Assembly (NCBI RefSeq): GCF_943734655.1
Contig: NC_071353.1
Location: 80,118,909-80,182,908 of the forward strand
DNA length: 64,000 nucleotides
Source of the DNA: Sabethes cyaneus
Lineage: Eukaryota > Arthropoda > Insecta > Diptera > Culicidae
Reading direction: 5' to 3'
Positions 1 to 9,930 of this stretch are shown piece by piece (positions within the stretch are counted from its first letter, which is position 1; the number at the start of each line of letters is the position of its first letter). The notes under the pieces were generated by a model. It was not told the origin of the DNA, searched no databases, and saw only the letters and a program-made list of their open reading frames with translations. Position numbers and translations under genes: made by a program.

Positions 1-971
1 TAAACAGATGATTCGCAGCCAACCGCACTGATTACAAACATCCCGAAAAAGGGTTTGTTTTCTTTATCAAGGCATTCCGATTCAATCAAAATTAACAGCA
101 GCAACTGAATAATGCGTAGGATCACTAGGATGTTTAATTAATCCGCCTGCATCGGATTGCGTTTTTGATTCTTGCGTTTGCGTTTTGTTTGTTTACTTCA
201 CTCTAAGCTCATCGATACGCTAAAAGTTGAAAGCTCGTTAAAAGCTCATTGATGTGACGAAAGTTTGATACTGTGTTGCTGCTTTTTCGGAAATCGCTAG
301 TTCAACTAAATATGTGCGTAACCAAATATCTTTTAACTAATTCCAAATTATACATTGGTCGCTTTTATGAACACGTAATGATCAATATGTTCAGTTAAAT
401 TTATTTTCCATTAGCAATTATGTTTTGCTGAGCGTTTATTGATACATAGCAGATCGATAAATTGAATTACAAGTTTTAGGAAATTATAACAGCGCTGGAA
501 GCACTGATTACGTGGCGTACTGATAGCGTGCTCTGCCAATACAGATGCATTTTTAAGGCGCAAAACAATACATGCTTCGAATGGTAGCCATTTATCCAGC
601 CATCTTTGAGCCACTTTCGGTTTCCCCTTAAGCATTTCTAAGCAAAATATACTTTCGCACTAACAAATCTATATTCGTGAACAGAGCTAGTGTTTAAGTA
701 ATACTTAAGCCAGCAGGAAAACCGTTATCATTGATTATTTGTCATTATTATCAACCCGAGCCGGTATTAAGTTTATTAATTTTTTTAAGGAAATATTCAC
801 TCGCTATATGAAATAAAATCGCTTTGAGTGAACAGTAATAGCACAAAGCTTCATAAACAGTGGTTTCTTCTAGCAGGGATAACATAATATAGTAGAATCA
901 ACGGAAATCTGACGGTTTATCAGTGCTTGACGTTGATCTACAAATATTGAAATATCTTGTAGAGTTACAGA
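1..971. other. AT-rich spacer, no gene recognised
   Basis: AT-rich single-copy-looking sequence. Only short, unconvincing open frames are present on either strand, and I see no recognisable exon, RNA gene or repeat boundary. It may be intron or intergenic DNA. Confidence 0.5.
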
Positions 972-1248
972 CATTGGCGGAACTAGGGGGGGCTGGGGGG
1001 GCTAAGCCCTCCCTAGAAAAGATTTAGCCCCCCCTAGAAAAATTGACTAAGTTTTTTAATTTTTGAAAAACCAATAGTTAGACAACTATAGATACGAAAA
1101 ACTTCAGAGTAAAGTTTATTTGCATGACTGTTATAAGATTCCAGGCATTAATGTGCATTAAATTTTAATATGCCGACGAAATAAAACGGTTGAAAAAAAT
1201 TCCGGGGGCTATAGCCCCCCCTAGAAATGAGCGCTAGTTCCGCCAATG
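972..1248. mobile_element. hAT-like MITE, 277 bp
   Basis: The ends are perfect 15-bp inverted repeats, CATTGGCGGAACTAG on the left and its complement on the right. The element is flanked by an exact 8-bp direct repeat, GTTACAGA (964-971 and 1249-1256). An 8-bp target duplication with short inverted repeats beginning CA is the signature of the hAT superfamily. The inside is AT-rich but carries G-run/C-run blocks near both ends that can pair with each other. There is no coding capacity, so it is a non-autonomous relic. The superfamily call rests on target length and end sequence, not on a transposase. Confidence 0.8.
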
Positions 1249-1256
1249 GTTACAGA

Positions 1257-1863
1257 TAGTTGCAGCTAAAACATGCTCGATCTTGTAGAGGACACTTTGA
1301 ATAATCATTCTGTGTATATTTTAGCTTGGAAGTCGGAGGAACATTTTTTAAATCAGTAATCAAAGTTGGAGTTCGGTTTTTTTGAAGGACAATATCTATG
1401 TCGTTTCTATGGGGCGATTTTTTAGGAGTGAGGTCAAAATGAATTCCTTCTATAACCAAAATTTATTATAATAACCTTGATTGTTATTCTCCATTTTAAA
1501 GATTTTGATTACACAAATTATGAAACTTTTACGAGCGTGATGAATAATCTTCAAAAATGAAAGCAAAATTTGTAAGTAAAATCCACTCTGCAACTTGACA
1601 GTTTGAACGCTTGTAATCAAGGGACTGGCAACCCTATCCCAACTCAATGTGTTTGACAGTAGCCAACATCTACTGCCGGCGTGGGTATTATTTGCAAAAA
1701 TGTGGCTAAGATTTGAAAATACTACCCGTCTGCAGCATACCGGCTTTGCAGAGTGAAACGAACAGAACGTATAGCGGTGTCATGCTGTTTCATTTACGCA
1801 AATGGTTAGATGTTGACTCCAAAAACATGGCTGCCTAGCAGGACCGTGCTTGTAATAGTAGTA
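1257..1863. other. spacer, no gene recognised
   Basis: AT-rich sequence between two MITEs. Two short minus-strand open frames here have no recognisable domain and no splice context. I see nothing else to annotate. Confidence 0.4.
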
Positions 1864-2267
1864 CAGTGGACCCCCGTTCGTTTGAACGATTCCTCATGCA
1901 AACTAACGGGGTTACTTTTTAATTTGAACAACTGGTAACCCGAAATATGTTGAAACCGCTGTGAACTGACCGCCCTGCTCTTTGTTATTGTTTTGGTGGT
2001 TTGTTTTAGTCGGCAGTTGCAAGTGCGAATATTGCATTTTCTGATCGAATTTCTATCTTAATCGTTAGGAAAACGAAATGTGAAACCGATTAAACATGCT
2101 CGGTCAGTACAAACAAATCGTGTTTATGTGCATTGTCTGCATAAACAAATGATGTTATATTGAGAATGACATTTGAACCATTTTTAATTTGCACGTCGTG
2201 CAAACCAGCGGGGTTCAGATTAAAAAGTGTTCAGATTAAAAATGGTCAAACGAACGGGGGTCCACAG
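1864..2267. mobile_element. pogo/Tigger-like MITE, 404 bp
   Basis: The terminal inverted repeats begin CAGTGGACCCCCGTTCG on the left and CTGTGGACCCCCGTTCG on the complement of the right end, with one mismatch at position 2. A TA dinucleotide flanks each side (1862-1863 and 2268-2269), as expected for Tc1/mariner and pogo elements. Subterminal segments (an AACGGGGTT-type motif near each end) are also inverted relative to one another. No transposase remains. The pogo assignment comes from the CAGT start and TA target. Confidence 0.7.
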
Positions 2268-2465
2268 TAATAGCACAGAGAACAGACATCCAGGCTGGCT
2301 TACCCAACCTGTGTAAATTTTTGTAACGGCCATTTCGAAATAACCCCTCGTTCACGTTAAAGTTACCCGAAGTTACCCCTCGTATTTATTAATTTGGCGA
2401 TTCGTTTGATGGCGGCGCCACCCGCAAGCATCTATCAAAACTGAAATCCAATATATTTCTTTCCC
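2268..2465. other. spacer with dispersed repeat motifs
   Basis: Contains AGAACAGACATCC near 2280 and TTTGGCGATTCG near 2395. Related motifs recur at 6440 (inverted) and 6340 (direct), suggesting remnants of an older dispersed repeat. No gene is visible. Confidence 0.3.
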
Positions 2466-3654
2466 TTTTTACCTTTGTTATACTATATAACAAAGGTTTA
2501 GAAATTGGTCGAAAAACGCGAAATAGAACCAAGGCCCGGAGGGCCAAGTGTCTTATACCAATCGATAGCGTTCGACGAATTGAGCAATGTCTGTATGTAT
2601 GTGTGTGCAGCTCATTTTCTATCGCCTGTTTCTCGAAGATGGCTGAACCGATTCATCCGCTATTACTTTTGTTTGAACGGTATTTATGCCTAGTATATCA
2701 CCAATTCAGTTGTTTCATGGTACGATGTTTCATTTAAAAGTTATAGGCAAAAATGTGAAAACAACGAGACACGGTTTTTTCCGGAACTACACAACCAATT
2801 TGAATGATCTTAGTACCAAATGAAAGCTATTGCTATCGCTAAACTTTCTACCAGGTTTCATCAAAAACAAATATGCAGTTTAAAAGTTACGCTTAAAATA
2901 CCAGTTTTGACAAGGTCCAAATGATCGCCTGTTTCTCAGAGATGGCCAAACCGATTTATGCGTTATTAGTTTCATTTGAAGGGTAATATAGCCGGATAGA
3001 TCACTATTGAATGGTTTTTTGATTGGATGTTTAGTTTGAAAGTTATGAGCAACCGTATTCACCACACCAAAATTAACTATAATTTATAATGATTTTAACC
3101 AAGTTAATTTGCCTAATTTCAATTATTTTAATGTCAAACGAGAGGTTTTGGCACTACGAATATATATGCAAAATTTCATAAGAATTGGTTTTTCCGGTCA
3201 AAAGATATTAACCCTCGAACACTCGCGCTAACTTTTGTAACACAGTTACTCGCGCGCACAATAGCCCAAAATCAAAGAAAACGTGCGCACTAGAGTTTTG
3301 ACTAGGAAAACTTGGTTTTAAGTTTATCAAACGTTTGGAAGAGTTTTTTGAAATTGAATGTTCTATCGTCTGGTAGAATTTAAATTTTGACTAATTCCCC
3401 TAAAAGTAAAATAAAAAAATTATTTTTCTTCAGTTTCAATATAACACATTGATGTCATTTGTTATTTATTTATTAACACATTGATGTGTTCTGCAATGTT
3501 TTAGAGCATGTTATTACAAGAAATTTTGCTGAAGACAGTAACCTTCTGTCTCTTCAGCGAAGATAGAGAAATCTTATTTATTGTAAAATGCATTTGTAAA
3601 ATCAGTTTTTCTATTTCAGCTCTTTTTGTAATTGTTGTATGACGTTTTCATGTA

Positions 3655-5082
3655 CACTCCCTCCACAATTGTGGATCATCCACAATTATGGATCACTTTT
3701 GTGTTTTAAGTTAAATAACTCAGTTAAACAAATTGTTTGAAGGTATGAAGCATTTTTGCAACAAAATATACCATATTAACAAGCTTTTAACACATAAAAC
3801 ATCCTTAAAATCCCGACATTGATGCTTTTTCAATGAGCGTACAAAGTTGTTATCGAGATTCCATCAAAATATCTGTCGTTTTTTTCAATCAGTATAAGCA
3901 GTACGTTCCTCATTCATAAGGTTGCTATGTCACAAATTCACCAATTTTCGAGCAAAAAAGGACTCGTACATAAAGATCAAGCTACGTTCTTTACGATTCA
4001 GCGAAATGTTGGTGGTTGCCAATGATTTTCCTGTAAAAATAAGTAATTTTCAAAGTGATCCATAATAGGGACCAAAACAAGGTAATTTTTCACAATTATG
4101 GATCACTTTGATTCCAATATAATTTTTACAAATTCAAACAGTTTAGCACCAATACAAACATTTTTTAAGCAGAATCGAAAGCTGCACAGAGCTGAGTTTT
4201 TGGAAAATGCTGTTTCTGAACTACGTAGAACAAAAAAGCTACGTGAGGCAGTAAAAAGCCACGATGGTTCATATGCAACGGTTCATCGCAAAAGTTAAGC
4301 GAATGCCAGCTCTCATGCAACAAACTAAAACGTTAATTTTTCCCTTAACTGTTTAGAGATTTTGAATTTACTGGTTCTAGGAGCTTTCGGTCACATACGC
4401 GCAAGGAAATCGTTGTTTATTATTTTATTTTTCGGTTTGTCGCCTATCCACTGTTTTATACAGAGTCGCATCATAGCAGGGATTAAATACTCTTGCATCG
4501 ATTAACTTTTCCGAGAGTCCGCTGTACCTACATCGTTAATAACAATTCGAAAAAAGAAAACTTCATCCTATACTAGCCTTTTCGGAGCCAACGCAGCTGG
4601 TGAGCCTATGATTCTTTTTCCAGGACAAAAAATAAGTCGTGAAATCGCGAAAAGCATTCCCAAAGGCTGATCAGTAGATGTCTTCGGAGAAGGACGGCAG
4701 GCATCTAAAGACAGACCAAAAGCCACATAAGGTCTTTCATACGATTTGAAAAATGTTATTACATGATTTGAATAAAATTCATTGAGTGAATTCGCTGCAA
4801 AAAGTGTATTTTTATTTTGATCCATAATATGATGAAAATTGTTTCATAATTGTGACCGCTTCCAAAAGTGATCCATAATTGTGTATTTGATGAGTCATAA
4901 TATAAGCTTAATTTCCGTGGAAAACTTGCACTAAATGGGTTTAATAACTGAATCAACTGAAAGATTGCATATTTCTGTAACTAAAAACATTTATAAACTG
5001 CTTTTAAGCAATAGTATGCGTTACAATTTATTGTTTTAAAATCATACTTCTGCTTAAATGGTCCATAATTGTGGGGGAACTG
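3655..5082 (+). mobile_element. pogo/Tigger-like DNA transposon, 1.4 kb
   Basis: Inserted in repeat copy A. Copy B reads CATGTATTAC at the homologous point; copy A reads CATGTA, then 1428 bp, then TATTAC, so the TA target is duplicated exactly. The ends are imperfect inverted repeats: CACTCCCTCCACAATTGTGG on the left and CAGTTCCCCCACAATTATGG from the complement of the right. The motif CACAATTATGGATCACTTT and its complement recur inside near both ends (about 3671, 4060, 4090, 4822, 4865 and 5060), which look like multiple transposase-binding sites. The coding region is decayed (see 4098-4850). Confidence 0.85.
4098..4850 (+). pseudogene. pogo/Tigger-like transposase remnant
   Basis: Two readable pieces in the plus direction. 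Around 4200-4295 the translation ends RRTKKLREAVKSHDGS, which resembles the start of a pogo/psq-type helix-turn-helix DNA-binding domain. Around 4560-4760 the frame reads LFGANAAGEPMILFPGQK and then DVFGEG, broken by stops; the GANAAGE...P stretch is typical of the DDE catalytic domain of jerky/Tigger-type transposases. Stops and missing segments mean that no functional protein can be made. The identity comes from motif resemblance plus the TA-flanked element around it. Confidence 0.6.
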
Positions 5083-5976
5083 TATTACAACGTTGTACAA
5101 ATAGTAAAACTACACAACTTCACTGAATATAGTATACCTCTATGTCTGCTTGTTTAGGATCTGTAGAACTTTGAATCTAAAAAACACCCTAATTTTGATT
5201 CCGAATTATTTGACTACCGACAGACGGATACATTTTAAACATTTTACATTTGCTGATAGTTTTGCTGCATACAGACACCATTTTTCTATATGAAGAAACG
5301 AGAGAAAATGCCAGTTGAGGCCAATTGCGGTATACCTCACATGCTGTTTGCTTCGTTCCTGTGATTTTTTGTCGGTTTATGCTGATGTTTCCCCAACAAT
5401 TTAAAGTATTAATGCATCGAATAATTCTGACGTTTTGCTCATAACAAGTTTATTGAAGAACATACGTTAGTTAAACAATGATTTGTAACTACATAACAAT
5501 ATGGCATTCAAAAACCTCCACATGTTGTACAAAATACAACAGCGTGAGTAACCGAAGGTCAATAAAAATTGATGAAATTTATTCACGAAAACTTTATTGA
5601 TGTGAATAGAATGGCATTACAGGAAATTATGCATAGTTCAAAAACCTATAAGCTAGACTTCTACTACGCAATGTATATGTGAAAGAATAATATTTCCTCT
5701 TACAACTTACATTTACTTGCACTTATCCACATTAGTAACAACTTACTCAGCAATTTCACGAGAAAAGGAACTATCAAAATTTATAAGTACTTCTATTTTG
5801 TTCAAATTTTGTAAACTTATTCAATTTTCAAAAATTTTATGTAAACCAACGCACAATGCAACGTTAACCAATAGATGAATTATTTTCCGAAGACGTGTCG
5901 ATTTATATCTCAAATAGCAAGTAAGACCGTATAACAAAGGTTCCTTTCACCACTAGGTGGATTAAATCAGGTTTTT

Positions 5977-6587
5977 ACTTATGCAAAAACCAAAAAACAT
6001 CGAAAGCTCATCAGTAAACAAACCGAACGATGGAAATGGTACAAAGGTTTGTTGATACTATCGAAACTTGTGTGGTATCGATAGTATCGTCAAACTTCAT
6101 TGTTAGAAATGATTTGCGATTTGTGACACACACGTGGCAAAATTCGGTCTTCTTTTGATGTTATCGTGTTGTTATGCTAATTATCATTATTATTACTGTT
6201 GATGTTTGACTAGTTTTGTTCGAAATAGTATCCGTCAAATCATCTATAAATAGCCCCGTAATATCGATAGTTATTTCAAGTGTTATCTCTCATCGTTAAT
6301 TGATGGAAATACTTGACGGTGATTGACAGTCAATTTAGTTTGGCGATTCGTAGGCTAGGCGGCCTTTGATAACTGTTGTAATTTTAACGGTTTTTCGTTT
6401 GAATTTTTACACAGAAAATTACGAAAAATTTGTTCTAGCTTGGATGTCTGTTCTCTGTGGTAATCGTTACACGCTGTGCTAGTTATCATCCATATGCATC
6501 CTAGCGATAAACAATCTTCAGAGTGTATTTTAACCTACTAAATAACTTAATGGAACATAGGAAAGCAATGGAATTTTTGAGCAGAAC
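5977..6587. other. spacer with one short perfect inverted repeat
   Basis: AT-rich and non-coding. It contains an 11-bp perfect inverted repeat, GATACTATCGA (6054-6064) and its complement (6078-6088), around a 13-base loop. The segment near 6340-6460 shares motifs with 2275-2410. No gene seen. Confidence 0.4.
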
Positions 6588-6600
6588 TGATTTTAAAGTG

Positions 6601-6808
6601 ACTGTTAGCTTCGGGGTACAATGCTAGCCTAACAAGCCAGTCGTTGTATGTTCGAATCTCGACTGATGGGTGCCGCTACAGAGTTAGTAGGATCTTTGCC
6701 CTAGCCCCGTAATTTTCCTGTACTCTAATAACCGGCTGCGAAGTCTGTCGATAAAAAAGGGTCAAGTTCTGAAGGACGTTTACACCCATGGCTTTGCTTT
6801 GCTTTGCT
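6601..6808 (+). mobile_element. tRNA-derived SINE, 208 bp, copy 1
   Basis: The body carries a polymerase III B-box-like sequence, GTTCGAATCTCGACT, within a degenerate tRNA-like head. It shares its body (GGCTGCGAAGTCTGTCG) with a second copy at 35091 and ends in a (CTTTG)n tail at 6791-6808. It is flanked by a 13-bp direct repeat TGATTTTAAAGTG (6588-6600 and 6809-6821), a target duplication made by LINE-type reverse transcription. The A box is more eroded than in copy 2. It encodes no protein. Confidence 0.85.
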
Positions 6809-6916
6809 TGATTTTAAAGTGGTTTCTTTAAACAAATCACTAAATTTCGCAACCAGTAAGAGATAGATAGTTACTATATGCAGCAAAATTGCTTATTTTA
6901 GTGTGTTCTACAATTT

Positions 6917-6980
6917 TGTGAATGTATTCAAATTGATCACGATCGGTTCACCGATCGTGATCAATTTGAATACATTCACA
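6917..6980. repeat. perfect 64-bp hairpin, 30-bp arms
   Basis: Bases 6917-6946 are exactly complementary to 6951-6980, with a 4-base loop (TTCA). The outer parts of the arms are AT-rich (GTGAATGTATTCAAATTGAT) and the tip is GATCGG/CCGATC. The flanks on both sides contain the same phrase TGTTCTACAATTTT, so the hairpin may be the core of a small inverted-repeat unit. In RNA it would form a very stable stem. Whether it is transcribed cannot be told. Confidence 0.9.
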
Positions 6981-7177
6981 TAAGTGCACGGTGATTAAAA
7001 CCAAATCATATATGTTCTACAATTTTTGTGAAGACGCTATTTTTTTGGACGCGTTTAAAAAACAAAATTTTGTGTAACCCCATTAGGCGGATTTACGGTC
7101 ACCCTAAAAGTGTAAGAAAATGTGCTATATTTTATTAATTAACTGCTCCAAAGCCATACCCGTTGAAAAATTACACA

Positions 7178-9209
7178 TTTTTACCTTTGTTATACTATAT
7201 AACAAAGGTTTAAGAATTGGTCGAAAAACACGAAGTTGATCCGAGGCCGGGAGGGCCGAGTTACATATACCAATCGATAGAGCTCGACGAATTGAGCAAT
7301 GTCTGTGTGTGTGTATGTTTGTATGTGTGTGTGTGCAGCTCATTTTCTATCGCCTGTTTCTCGAAGGTGGCTGAACCGATTTGACCGCTATTACTTTTGT
7401 TTGAAAGATATTATTGCCTAGTATATCACTATTGAATTGCTTTGCGGTCCGACGATTCGTTTAAAAGTTATAAGTAATAATGTGACATCTACGTGACACG
7501 CGTTTCTCCGGAACTACGCAACCAATTTTAACGATCTTACTACCAAACGAAAGCTCTTGCTATTGCTAAACTTTTTACCAAGTTTTATTGAAAACGGACA
7601 AGCAGTTTAAAAGTTAGCCTTAAAAAACCACTTTTAATAAGGTTCAAATGATCGCCTGTTACTCAGAGATGGCCAAACCGATTTATGCGCTATTAGTTTT
7701 ATTTGGCAGGTAATATAGCCGGATAGATCACTATTGAATGGTTTTTTGATTGGACGTTTAATTTGAAAGTTATGAGCAATCGTATACACCACACCAAACT
7801 TAACAATAATTTATAATGATTTTAACCAAGATAATTTACCTAATTTCAATTATTTTAATATCAAACGAGAGGTTTTGACACTACTAATATATATGCAAAA
7901 TTTCATAAGTATTGGTTTTACCGGTAAAAAGATATTAATCCTCGAACGCTCGCGCCAACTTTTGCAACACAGTTACTCGCGCGCACAATAGCCCAAAACC
8001 AAAGAAAGCGTGCGCACTAGAGTTTTGACTGGGAAAACTTGGTTTTAAGTTTATCGAACCTTTGAAAGAGTTTCTTGAAATTGAATGCTCTATCATTTGG
8101 TAGAATTTAAATTTTGATTAATCCCCCTAAAAGTGAAATAAAAAAATTAGTTTTCTTCAGTTTCAATATAACACATTGATGTGTTTTGCAAAGTTTTAGA
8201 GCATATTATTACAAGAAATTTTGCTGAAGACTGTAACCTTCTATCTCTTCAGCGAAGACAGAGAAATCTTATCTATTGTTTCTGAATTTGTAAAATCAGT
8301 TTTTCTAGTTTAGCTCTTTTTGTAATTGTTATATGACTTTTTCATGTATTACAAAGTTATACAAATATTAAAAATACACAACTTTACTGAAAATAGTATA
8401 CCTCTATGTTTGCTTGTTTAGGAACTGTAGAACTTTGATTATAAAAATACCCTTATTTTAATCCCGAATTACTCGACTACCAACTGACGGATACATTGTA
8501 AACATTTTACATTTGCTGATAGTTTTGCTACATACAGATGGCATTTTTCCATGTGAAGTAACATGAAAAAATTCCAGTTGGGGCCAATAGCGATACACCT
8601 CACATGCTGCTTGCTTCGTTTCTGTGCTGTCGGTTTATGCTGATCTATTTTCCTAACAAATTTAAAGTATTATTGCATTGAATAATTCAGACGTTTTGCT
8701 CATAAAAAGTTTATTGAAGAATATACGTTAGTTAAACAACGATTGGTAAATATGGCATTCAAAAACCTACACATGTTGTTCAGAATACAACAGCGTGAGT
8801 AACCGAAGGTTAATAAAAATTGATGAAATTTTTTCAAGAAAACTTTATTGATGTGAATCGAATAGAATGGCATTACAGGAAATTATGCATAGTTCAAAAA
8901 CCTATAAACTAGACCTTTACTACGCAATGTATATGTTAAAGAATAATATTTCTTCTTCCAACTTACTTTTACTTGCACTTACCCACTTTAGTAACAACTT
9001 ACTCAGCAATTTCATGAGAAAAGGAACTATCAAAATTTGTAAGTGCTTCTATTTTGTTCAAATTTTGTAAGCTTATTCAATTGCCAAAATTTTTATGTAA
9101 ACCAACGCACAATGCAACGGCATTGGACGTGTCGATTTCTCTCTCAAATAGCAAGTAAGACCGTATAACAAAGGTTCCTTTCACCACTAGGTGGATTAAA
9201 TCAGGTTTT
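7178..9209 (+). repeat. 2-kb ACCTTTGTTATAC repeat, copy B
   Basis: The cleanest full copy of the family (2.0 kb), lacking nested insertions, so it serves as the empty site for the pogo element in copy A. Same start (TTTTTACCTTTG) and end (CACTAGGTGGATTAAATCAG) as copies A and C. The TG-rich segment after GAGCAATGTC (7300-7336) is short and interrupted here. Open frames inside are short and not conserved in frame between copies, so I treat the family as non-coding. Confidence 0.8.
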
Positions 9210-9293
9210 ACTATATTATTCTGTTTTTGAGGTTTGGTCCCATTAAAGGTTTGGTTATTAAAGTTTTCTAGAATAATTTTCATCAATCATTTT

Positions 9294-9528
9294 TCAATAT
9301 CTTTTGACCAGTAGAACCAATCCTTATGAAATTTGGCAAATACATTTGCAGTGTTAAGACGTTTCGTTCAATACTAAAACAATTGAAACTAGATAAATTA
9401 TCTTGGTTATAATCGCTATAAAGTATTGTAAATTTCAACGTGTAACTTCAATTGCTCATAACTTTCAAACTAAAAGTCCAATCAAAACAACAATTCAATA
9501 GTGATCTATCCGGCTATACCGTAACCGC
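9294..9528 (-). repeat. fragment of the 2-kb repeat, inverted
   Basis: Minus-strand match to the middle of the same family (from AGATATTG to the CCGGATAGATCACTATTGAA segment). It is noticeably more diverged than copies A-C, so it is an older or different subfamily. It lies only about 85 bp after the end of copy B, in opposite orientation. Confidence 0.65.
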
Positions 9529-9930
9529 ACATAATTGCGATCAGCTCCTAATTCCGATCACTCAACCTAAATGGTCAATTTGTAGAAAATTGAGCCAAAA
9601 TCTGTAGTAACTGAGCACACTTAGTTATTGCGTTATGTGTTTATGTGTCAGTTGTTGAAAAATTACTGCCTTTGGGGCACCTTGCACTTCAAAATAAATT
9701 AAATTCGACAGGCAGTAGTAAAAAACGCCATCAAAATGTATTTTCTTAGCCGAAGTGTTAAGCTCTCGATCAAATTTGCTAAGATCATAGTATCAGTACT
9801 TGTGGCTTGAGCAGCACGTTCTCCTTATTGAAAGGGAGCTTTGTGCCTCATAGATCATAGTAGCGTGAAAACATATTACCTTCTTCGGTATTCTATGATA
9901 ACAAATAGATACAATAGTTTCAAAATTTCA
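9529..9930. other. spacer, no gene recognised
   Basis: AT-rich sequence between a repeat fragment and the truncated 5' end of a LINE. A CTAATTCCGATCAC motif near 9547 resembles inverted-repeat ends seen again near 36090-36170. Nothing else is recognisable. Confidence 0.35.

Larger units (their letters stand above)
2466..5976 (+). repeat. 2-kb ACCTTTGTTATAC repeat, copy A
   Basis: First of three near-complete copies of one repeat family in the window. It starts at TTTTTACCTTTGTTATAC, immediately followed by the inverted complement of that motif, and ends with CGTATAACAAAGGTTCC followed by CACCACTAGGTGGATTAAATC. Without the 1.4-kb pogo element nested at 3655-5082, the copy is about 2.1 kb. Like the other copies it has a TG-rich stretch just after GAGCAATGTC (near 2590) and no coding capacity. 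The boundaries are defined by alignment among copies A, B and C. The transposition mechanism is not clear to me, because no target duplication could be identified. Confidence 0.75.

Noticed and set aside
2466..5976. The 2-kb repeat as a Helitron
   Set aside because: Its 3' end has a short palindrome, but it does not finish in CTRR-T and it starts with an inverted motif, not TC; mechanism left open.
6601..6680. Functional tRNA gene
   Set aside because: The B box is good but the cloverleaf is broken and the sequence continues into a repeated body with target duplications, so it is a SINE.
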